Below are positions 6,195 to 10,968 of a DNA stretch of 10,968 nucleotides, in pieces. The notes under the pieces are model-generated. The model was not told the origin of the DNA and did no database searches. It saw nothing but the letters and a program-made list of their open reading frames with translations. The stretch is from the NCBI GenBank assembly GCA_050053515.1, contig JASFTQ010000147.1, positions 1 through 10,968 of the forward strand. The letters are read 5' to 3'. Every line of letters begins with the position of its first letter. The first letter of the stretch is position 1. Both the position numbers and the translations under genes were made by a program. The stretch is from G020354645 sp050053515. Its GTDB lineage: Bacteria; Desulfobacterota; Desulfobacteria; Desulfobacterales; G020354645.

Positions 6195-7223
6195 CTAACG
6201 CATTGATTTGGCCGCCGCCGCCAACTCCCTCAATGATATATCTTCTATGATTGCTTTGCCGATACCCCCCAACAGCACAAAACTGACCTTTTCCCCTTTT
6301 CTCTTTTTATCTTTACCGAGGGCATCCATCACTTTGTCGGTATCTATCCGGAGTGTGGTGGAGAGTCTCATATTTCGCAGCAGCTCCTCTAGCCTTTCGG
6401 CATCCTCTATGGCCAGATATCCTTTTTTTACGGACAGCGCACAAGCAACCATCATTCCCACACCAACGGCTTCTCCGTGAGGAGCACCGGTTGCTTTTTC
6501 GATCGCATGTCCGAAGGTGTGGCCAAAATTGAGTTTTTTACGCTCCCCCGTTTCTTTTTCATCCCGGTTTACGATTGACGACTTTATGCGGATTGAATCA
6601 AAAACAAGCTTTTCCATGACAGCGGCATCGAGTTTGAGCGCCTTTTGATAGTGATCCTCCAGATATTGGAACAGATCGGTATCCCCGATAACTGCGTGTT
6701 TTACTATTTCAGCCAAACCGCATTGGATTTCTTTATGCGGTAGCGTCCGCAACAGATCCAGGTCACAGATGACAAACTCGGGCTGACTGAAAACACCCAC
6801 CATGTTCTTGTATCCACCAAAATTCACGCCGTTTTTACCACCGATAGCGGCATCCACCTGGGCCAGCAAGGTAGAAGCGACAAAGCCGAACCTCACGCCG
6901 CGCATGTAGGTCGACGCCGCAAACCCTGTCAGATCACAAACAATGCCGCCGCCGATGCCGACGATGAAGGATGAACGGCCGGCCTCAAACGCGATCAGCT
7001 TTCCATATATCGTTTCGACCGTCTGCAGGGTTTTTGACCGTTCACCGGTCGGGACCTCTATAATTTCCCGACACGGAAAATCCTTTTGATAGTGGCACCT
7101 GACATTGGCATCGGTGACAAGCATTGTTTGCTCTGCGGATATATACTTTGCAAGGTTTCGCAGTTTTTCACCGATCAATATGGTTGAATCACCGCTGGTG
7201 CCCTGAACATTAAAGACTTTCAC
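6195..7223 (-). CDS. aroB: 3-dehydroquinate synthase
   Basis: This enzyme cyclises DAHP to 3-dehydroquinate using NAD+ and a divalent metal (step two). The 342 residues fit the family. The NAD-binding part shows VPTGERSKT (57-65) and GIGGGIVCDLTGFAAS (89-104). It is followed by YMRGV, STLLAQVDAAIGGKNGVN (117-134), and KNMVG with its phosphate-binding lysine region. The metal ligands are visible as Glu172 (CGLAEIVKH), His235 (FGHTFGHAIE) and His249 (PHGEAVGVG). The ATG at 7221-7223 overlaps the DAHP synthase stop by 4 bases, which couples steps one and two of the pathway. Nothing suggests a specialised 2-deoxy-scyllo-inosose or aminoDHQ synthase; the context is purely shikimate pathway. Confidence 0.97.
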   Translation of the reverse strand: MKVFNVQGTSGDSTILIGEKLRNLAKYISAEQTMLVTDANVRCHYQKDFPCREIIEVPTGERSKTLQTVETIYGKLIAFEAGRSSFIVGIGGGIVCDLTGFAASTYMRGVRFGFVASTLLAQVDAAIGGKNGVNFGGYKNMVGVFSQPEFVICDLDLLRTLPHKEIQCGLAEIVKHAVIGDTDLFQYLEDHYQKALKLDAAVMEKLVFDSIRIKSSIVNRDEKETGERKKLNFGHTFGHAIEKATGAPHGEAVGVGMMVACALSVKKGYLAIEDAERLEELLRNMRLSTTLRIDTDKVMDALGKDKKRKGEKVSFVLLGGIGKAIIEDISLRELAAAAKSMR

Positions 7224-8083
7224 CGGCTCGGCCCCGCGCTTAATCGTTGTTTGACCGAGTGCTTGCCGTTGACATGACTCATGTGGACCTGCAGTGCCCT
7301 TAGCCGCCGCATCATGCCGGCAAACATTTCCGGCGGCATGGCCTGATCTTTATCGCACATGGCTTCAGCCGGATTATAATGCACCTCCACGAGAATTCCG
7401 TCTGCACCGGCTGCCATGGCGGCGAGGCTCATCGGTTCAATGATACTGAGCCTGCCGGTTCCGTGAGACGGATCCACAATGATGGGAAGATGCGAAACTT
7501 CTTTAACCGAAGGCACAATACTCAGATCCAGCGTATTTCTGGTGTAAGTCTCGAATGTCCTTATGCCCCTTTCGCACAAAACGACGTTGAGATTTCCTTC
7601 TGCCAGGACATATTCCGCACAGTTGAGCCATTCCTTGAGGGTTGAATACATTCCTCTTTTCAGCATCGCAGGTTTATTGACCTTCCCGACTTCCTTAAGG
7701 AGGGAGAAATTTTGCATATTTCTGGTACCAATCTGAAGTACATCGGCATATTCGCAGACCCAGGATACATCACGCGGATCGGTAACCTCCGTAACCACCG
7801 GCAACCCGGTCTCCTTCTTTGCCTTTTCAAGGATTTTCAATCCTCTGAGTCCCAGCCCCTGGAAGTCATACGGTGACGTTCTCGGTTTAAATGCCCCGCC
7901 CCTCAGCATGTTGGCGCCTGCTTCTTTGGCCTTTTGGGCGGTTTTAATCATTTGCTCTTCACTTTCCACACTGCAGGGACCGGCGATGACGACAAAATCC
8001 TCACCGATTTTTACGTTATCAACAGTGATGACCGTGTGTCGTTCAGGTTCACCATTCAGGGCCGCCAGTTTTAGGTTCGACAT
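7220..8083 (-). CDS. aroF: 3-deoxy-7-phosphoheptulonate (DAHP) synthase, type I-beta (KDOPS-like)
   Basis: This enzyme condenses PEP and erythrose-4-phosphate, the committed step of the pathway. The 287 residues form a single TIM barrel of the I-beta (KDO8P-synthase-like) group: AGPCSVES (34-41, metal Cys37), LRGGAFKPRTSPYDFQG (60-76), KRGMYST (142-148), GIRTFE (173-178), DPSHGTG (204-210, His207), EVHYNP (Glu233) and CDKDQ (Asp244). Other I-beta enzymes gain feedback control from an N-terminal ferredoxin-like domain (Thermotoga type) or a fused chorismate mutase (Bacillus type). Here the barrel starts after only about 28 residues, leaving no room for either. It is therefore expected to be feedback-insensitive by itself. 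GAGGAG lies 11 bases upstream of the ATG. The symbol could equally be aroG by other naming schemes. Confidence 0.95.
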   Translation of the reverse strand: MSNLKLAALNGEPERHTVITVDNVKIGEDFVVIAGPCSVESEEQMIKTAQKAKEAGANMLRGGAFKPRTSPYDFQGLGLRGLKILEKAKKETGLPVVTEVTDPRDVSWVCEYADVLQIGTRNMQNFSLLKEVGKVNKPAMLKRGMYSTLKEWLNCAEYVLAEGNLNVVLCERGIRTFETYTRNTLDLSIVPSVKEVSHLPIIVDPSHGTGRLSIIEPMSLAAMAAGADGILVEVHYNPAEAMCDKDQAMPPEMFAGMMRRLRALQVHMSHVNGKHSVKQRLSAGPSR

Positions 8084-8146
8084 TTTGTAATTATCTCCTC
8101 ATCATTTTTCTTCGTTTCAGTTTCGAAGGACTGCATTACGGCATAC

Positions 8147-9211
8147 CTATTGTTTTGTGAAGGTGGTCGTGTTTGATCTCAAACAGTGATCCGCCAGGAC
8201 CACTTTGACCATGGCTTCCAGTACCGGAATAATGCGCGGCAGCGCGCAAACATCAAACCTGCCGGAGAACTCCAGCTCGGCAGAGCTTCCAAGCCGGTCG
8301 ACCGTGAGCTGTCTGCGGCCGATGGAGGGAATCGGCTTTGAGGCGACTCTAACAATGATTTCGTCTCCGTTGGAAATCCCTCCGAGGATGCCTCCGGCGC
8401 GATTGGATAAAAAACCGTCGGGTGAGATGGGGTCATTATTTTCCGAACCCCTGAGCCGGGCCGCTTCAAAACCCGCACCAATCTCCACACCCTTGACCGT
8501 GCCAACGGACATGAGCGCTTTTGCAAGATCGGCATCGAGCTTGTCAAACACCGGTTCACCGAGTCCCGCCGGGCAACCCGCAACCCTGATCTCGGCCACC
8601 CCTCCCAAGGAGTCCCCGGATGTTGCGGCATCTGAGAGGGCTGCCTGCATTCGCTGGGATGCCTGCGGGTCAGGGCAATAGAGAGGGTCCTTGTCGATGT
8701 GCCCCAGCTCGATGTTTTCAGCCCTTACCCCGCCAATTTCCAGGGTAAACCCCGTGACCCTTACCCCCGTGGGCGCCAAAATTTTACCGGCCACCACCCC
8801 GGCAGCAACCCTGGCCGCAGTTTCCCGGGCAGAGTATCTTCCGCCGCCGGTGAAATCAAAGTGACCATATTTTTTAAAATAAGTGTAATCGGCGTGTCCG
8901 GGTCGGAAAAGCTGCCGCAGGACCTCATACGGACGGCTGTCCACATCGCGATTTCGGATAAAAAGGGTAATGGGAGCACCGGTTGTTCGGCCATCAAACA
9001 CACCGGATAGGATCTCCACCCGGTCCTTCTCATGCCTCGGGGTATCAGAGGATCTTGTCCCGGGTCTGCGTCGCGCCATTTCCGCTGTAAAATCTTGCGA
9101 CGACAGCTCGATCCGGGGGGGGCAACCGTCAACCACCGCCCCCACACCCTCTCCGTGGGATTCCCCAAATGTGGTGATTTTAAAAATGATGCCGAATGAA
9201 TTTCCCGCCAT
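8147..9211 (-). CDS. aroC: Chorismate synthase
   Basis: This FMN-dependent enzyme eliminates phosphate from EPSP to form chorismate (step seven). The 354 residues match the long bacterial form. Signatures are FGESHGEGVGAVVDGCPP (15-32), RRRPGTRSSDTPRHEKDRVEILSG, RPGHADYTYFKKYG with the second conserved His, GGGRYSARETAARVAAGVVA, and the late GISNGDEIIVRVASKPIPSI. The start at 9209-9211 is 4 bases past the aroK stop, with AGGA and GGAG elements inside the end of aroK. The enzyme needs reduced FMN; no dedicated flavin reductase is visible in the window. It is followed by a 63-base gap before the DAHP synthase. Confidence 0.97.
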   Translation of the reverse strand: MAGNSFGIIFKITTFGESHGEGVGAVVDGCPPRIELSSQDFTAEMARRRPGTRSSDTPRHEKDRVEILSGVFDGRTTGAPITLFIRNRDVDSRPYEVLRQLFRPGHADYTYFKKYGHFDFTGGGRYSARETAARVAAGVVAGKILAPTGVRVTGFTLEIGGVRAENIELGHIDKDPLYCPDPQASQRMQAALSDAATSGDSLGGVAEIRVAGCPAGLGEPVFDKLDADLAKALMSVGTVKGVEIGAGFEAARLRGSENNDPISPDGFLSNRAGGILGGISNGDEIIVRVASKPIPSIGRRQLTVDRLGSSAELEFSGRFDVCALPRIIPVLEAMVKVVLADHCLRSNTTTFTKQ

Positions 9212-9215
9212 GTTC

Positions 9216-9743
9216 CTATCTCCGGGCTTTTTCGGGTAGATGGTTGATGATCAAATCGACAATCTCCCTGGGGGAGACGGTGCCGGTATCGACCTTAAAG
9301 TCGCTGGCCTGCTCATAAAACGGCGCCCTCCCCTGCAATACGGCAGGGATTTCTTTTAAAGGATCAGCCCCGGTCAGTGACGGCCGGACTTTGCCCCTCC
9401 GGGAATCTATGGCCATCCGTTCTGCCAGCACCCCTGGTCTCCCGTTGAGCCAAACGATCCAGCCATTTGTTTTCAGACACGTCACATTGTCCGTATCCAT
9501 AACGGCCCCGCCACCAGTGGCAATCACCTGATTGGTTTTCTCGGATACTTCGGCGATCATTTTTTTTTCAATCTCCCGGAAGTGCCCCCAGCCTTTTTCA
9601 GCAATGATGGTCTCGATAGTGCTGCCGGCATTTTCTTCGATCAAGATATCCGTATCGATGAAATCCCTTGCCAGTTTATCGGCGAGTGTTTGGCCGACAG
9701 CGGTCTTGCCGCTGCAACGATAACCAATGAGCACGATATTCAT
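9216..9743 (-). CDS. aroK: Shikimate kinase
   Basis: This enzyme phosphorylates shikimate at O3 with ATP (step five). It has 175 residues, the normal size. The Walker A loop GYRCSGKT is at 7-14, the substrate-binding DTD at 30-32, Arg56 in HFREIE, the GGG triplet at 77-79 (Walker B-like region), and the lid arginine in VRPSL (Arg120). It is the first structural gene of the operon, starting 69 bases after the attenuator T-run. Its own ribosome site is poor: the bases before the ATG (9741-9743) are GAACGTGAACAA. A 5-codon ATG frame ends in an ATGA overlap with the aroK start, so initiation may be weak or coupled. There is no fused domain. Confidence 0.96.
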   Translation of the reverse strand: MNIVLIGYRCSGKTAVGQTLADKLARDFIDTDILIEENAGSTIETIIAEKGWGHFREIEKKMIAEVSEKTNQVIATGGGAVMDTDNVTCLKTNGWIVWLNGRPGVLAERMAIDSRRGKVRPSLTGADPLKEIPAVLQGRAPFYEQASDFKVDTGTVSPREIVDLIINHLPEKARR

Positions 9744-9802
9744 TTGTTCACGTTCATATTGTGTTTTGGTTTGTTGATGACCGTTTAGCCGCTAGCAACC
9801 CA

Positions 9803-9841
9803 ATAAACAAAAAAGCCGTGAGCTATAAACGCCCACGGCTT
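9803..9841 (-). terminator. Attenuator: intrinsic terminator of the aro operon leader
   Basis: On the minus strand AAGCCGTGGGC (9841-9831) and GCTCACGGCTT (9823-9813) form an 11-bp stem with one A.C mismatch and a 7-base loop. It is followed at once by a T-run (TTTTTT at 9814-9809, then GTTTATT). It lies between the leader ORF and aroK, so it would stop transcription before the operon. It has no T-run on the plus strand, so it is directional. Its 5' arm is the segment that can alternatively pair with the end of the leader ORF (9868-9879). Confidence 0.88.
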
Positions 9842-9892
9842 GTAAACTTAAACGATTGTGAATCAATCAACCCATGGGCACACGCCTCCCAT
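9831..9892 (-). promoter_or_regulatory. Antiterminator and pause hairpin of the aro attenuator
   Basis: The RNA segment GCCCAUGGGUUG (9879-9868, codons 24-28 of the leader) can pair with CAAGCCGUGGGC (9842-9831). That is 11 of 12 positions, including one U.G pair, with a single G.G mismatch. This pairing consumes the 5' arm of the terminator, so the two structures exclude each other. An upstream alternative also exists: AUGGG (9892-9888, overlapping the last Tyr codon) pairs with CCCAU (9878-9874) around a 9-base loop, giving a 1:2 pause hairpin. This is the segment 1-2-3-4 logic of the trp and pheA attenuators. It is read from complementarity by eye; energies were not computed. Confidence 0.8.
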
Positions 9893-9950
9893 AAAAATAA
9901 AAATAGAAATAATAGCTTTCCCAGGATTGATTGTCGAGATCGTTGAGCAT
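9867..9950 (-). CDS. Aromatic-rich leader peptide of the aro operon attenuator
   Basis: This 27-codon ORF runs from ATG at 9948-9950 to TGA at 9867-9869. It begins MLNDLDNQSW, then E-S, then eight aromatic codons in a row (residues 13-20, YYFYFYFY: five Tyr, three Phe), and ends GRRVPMG. With Trp10 it contains all three aromatic amino acids. AAGGA at 9956-9960 is a strong ribosome site 5 bases upstream. The peptide itself is unlikely to have a function; its translation senses charged tRNA-Tyr and tRNA-Phe. The last aromatic codon ends 11 bases before the antiterminator segment. A ribosome stalled in the run would therefore leave that segment free, and one at the stop codon would cover it. It precedes aroK on the same strand. 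The A/T-rich run could arise by chance, but the position, ribosome site and alternative hairpins together make that unlikely. Confidence 0.88.
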   Translation of the reverse strand: MLNDLDNQSWESYYFYFYFYGRRVPMG

Positions 9951-9974
9951 GATTGTCCTTTCTTGGAGCTTTTT

Positions 9975-10003
9975 CAGTTATTTGAGAATTCCACCTTTGT
10001 CAA
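9975..10003 (-). promoter_or_regulatory. Candidate sigma-70-type promoter of the aro operon
   Basis: A perfect TTGACA lies at 10003-9998 on the minus strand, preceded by a T-rich tract (an UP-like element, about 10004-10013). At 17 bases spacing the -10 position reads TAACTG (9980-9975), a poor match; AATAAC two bases earlier is the alternative. Transcription would start near 9968 and give a very short 5' UTR, enough for the leader ribosome site. The location immediately upstream of the leader ORF is what supports this call. Confidence 0.5.
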
Positions 10004-10328
10004 GAAAAAAAGGCAATTATCTATAAAGTGATAAATTGAAAATATTTTGGATATCTGAACTTTTTTCAGGCGGTTTATTTTGCATCTCAGTTGGAGTTAT
10101 CACAGCTTTCAGCAATGCAAAATTAGTTGTGATATTTAGGAATATGCAATTCGACCGAATTTTGCCAGACCACAACATAAATTGGTAAGCAATCCTTTAA
10201 TCAATCCACCATAATATAATTGACCCGATATAATTTGTTGATATATATGATTTAATTGATCTGATGTTCCTTCGCCAGCTATCCGAATGCACGTTATCAA
10301 GTAGAACCGACTTAAGGTTTGCAGCGCA

Positions 10329-10357
10329 TTTACATTTCTTTCATTTTTTAATAATCT
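10329..10357 (+). promoter_or_regulatory. Candidate promoter of the cyclase gene
   Basis: TTTACA (10329-10334, 5 of 6 to -35) and TAATCT (10352-10357, 4 of 6 to -10) are separated by exactly 17 bases. They lie about 40 bases upstream of the cyclase ATG, giving a 5' UTR of roughly 30 bases. The surrounding DNA is AT-rich, so such matches are easier to find by chance. Confidence 0.45.
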
Positions 10358-10396
10358 ATTCTTCGTTTTAATCGTTATAAAGAATGAGGGTTATCC

Positions 10397-10968
10397 ATGA
10401 CTGAAGAGAGAGCCAGACGCAAACTCAGCGGCATACTCAGCGCTGATGCTGTTGGTTACAGCCGCCTTATGCAAGAAGATGAGGTGTCTACTATCCGGAA
10501 TTTAGAAAAAAGCAAACGGTTAATGAGCGAGCTTATCCAGCAGTTTAACGGTCGAGTTGTGGACTCACCCGGGGACAATTTGCTGGCTGAATTTAGCAGT
10601 GTGGTGGATGCTACTGAATGTGCAGTTGAGATTCAGCAGAAGCTCAAAATTAGGAATGATGAGTTGCCTGAAAACCGAAGGATGGAGTTTCGCATTGGAA
10701 TCAATCTCGGAGATGTAATCGTAGAGGGATCGCAGATTTATGGAGATGGTATCAACATAGCCGCCCGCATTGAAAAGCTCGCAGCTGCAGGTGGAATTTG
10801 CGTAACAAGTAATGTTTATGACCATGTAAAGAAAAAATTGCCCTTTATTTTTGAAGATACTGGGACACATATGCTTAAAAACATTACAGAACCAGTATGC
10901 GTGTACAGGTTGTTAACAGAGAAGGATAAGGCTCTTATCGATGTCGGCAGGGCGCCTGATCTTCCAGA
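10397..10968 (+). CDS. Class III adenylate/guanylate cyclase-domain protein (N-terminal part)
   Basis: The frame is open from ATG 10397 to the window edge (190 codons), with GAGGG at 10386-10390 as ribosome site. Residues 8-170 form a class III nucleotide cyclase domain: LSADAVGYSRLM with the metal ligand Asp17, VVDSPGDNLLAEF with the second metal ligand Asp60, FRIGINLGDV (98-107), and YGDGINIAARIE with the transition-state Asn120 and Arg124. The purine-recognition Lys position (four before Asp60) is Asp56, and the usual Asp position (seven before Asn120) is Gln113. Substrate choice is therefore uncertain. There is no membrane segment before the domain, so this end is cytoplasmic. Relatives with this 'DSPGDNLLAEF' form often continue into TPR or TolB-like regions, but that part is outside the window. 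It is transcribed away from the aro operon. Confidence 0.92.
   Translation, partial: MTEERARRKLSGILSADAVGYSRLMQEDEVSTIRNLEKSKRLMSELIQQFNGRVVDSPGDNLLAEFSSVVDATECAVEIQQKLKIRNDELPENRRMEFRIGINLGDVIVEGSQIYGDGINIAARIEKLAAAGGICVTSNVYDHVKKKLPFIFEDTGTHMLKNITEPVCVYRLLTEKDKALIDVGRAPDLP

Larger units (their letters stand above)
9951..10396. other. AT-rich divergent intergenic region
   Basis: No gene is visible between the aro leader and the cyclase gene. Besides the promoters listed, there is an imperfect operator-like palindrome AATTCG-AC-CGAATT (10148-10161). GCAAAATT at 10117-10124 is complementary to AATTTTGC at 10158-10165, and GTTGTG (10126-10131) to CACAAC (10171-10176). The last two pairs are in crossed order, so they could form a pseudoknot rather than a nested stem. 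TTGACC (10220-10225) with TATATA (10242-10247) at 16 bases is a further weak promoter-like pair on the plus strand. Nothing here is conclusive. Confidence 0.4.

Noticed and set aside
9841..9850. TGTAAA/TTTACA half-site hinting at a TyrR box
   Set aside because: The second half-site at the required spacing is absent, so only one arm is present.
9761..9946. Plus-strand open frame of 61 codons across the leader region
   Set aside because: It lies antisense to the attenuator leader, has no family resemblance, and the minus strand explains the sequence features far better.
9800..9968. T-box riboswitch or TRAP-type control of the aromatic operon
   Set aside because: No T-box core sequence and no run of spaced GAG/UAG triplets; the translated aromatic leader gives a simpler explanation.
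10565..10870. Minus-strand open frame inside the cyclase gene
   Set aside because: Antisense shadow of the class III cyclase domain, whose conserved motifs occupy the same bases.

Overview
The window carries an almost complete aromatic amino acid biosynthesis operon on the minus strand, reading from about 9970 down to about 1400. In transcription order the genes are aroK, aroC, a DAHP synthase (aroF-type), aroB, pheA (chorismate mutase-prephenate dehydratase-ACT), tyrA, aroD, aroE and aroA. Together they encode all seven shikimate-pathway steps from PEP and erythrose-4-phosphate to chorismate, plus both branch enzymes towards phenylalanine and tyrosine. Junctions are tight: 4-base ATGA overlaps at aroF/aroB, pheA/tyrA and aroD/aroE, and gaps of 3-4 bases at aroK/aroC and tyrA/aroD. 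Gene content, the KDOPS-like DAHP synthase, the moderate GC content and the neighbouring genes suggest an anaerobic deltaproteobacterium, probably Desulfobacterales. That placement is inferred from protein style, not from a marker gene.

The most interesting element is upstream of aroK (9813-9950, minus strand) and has the full anatomy of a ribosome-mediated transcription attenuator. A 27-codon leader ORF with a good Shine-Dalgarno contains one Trp followed by eight consecutive aromatic codons (YYFYFYFY). It is followed by a GC-rich hairpin with a T-run (terminator). The last codons of the leader can pair with the 5' arm of that terminator over 11 of 12 positions (antiterminator), and an upstream pause hairpin can sequester the same segment. 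A TTGACA box lies just upstream. The predicted logic is that charged Tyr/Phe tRNAs let the ribosome finish the leader, cover the antiterminator and stop transcription before aroK. Starvation stalls it in the aromatic run and opens the operon. The DAHP synthase shows no regulatory domain, which would make this leader the main visible control on pathway entry, alongside the ACT domain of PheA.

Left end (1-992): the last 25 codons of an unrecognised plus-strand gene, a noncoding stretch containing a 10-base sequence three times, and a plus-strand lipoprotein of the BamE/DUF3192 type. This gene converges on a small antibiotic-biosynthesis-monooxygenase-fold (ABM) gene (993-1280, minus), which lies 126 bases downstream of aroA and may have its own promoter.

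Right end (9951-10968): an AT-rich divergent intergenic region followed by the 5' part of a class III adenylate/guanylate cyclase-domain gene on the plus strand, cut by the window edge. Its metal-binding and transition-state residues are present, but the two usual purine-recognition positions are not canonical.
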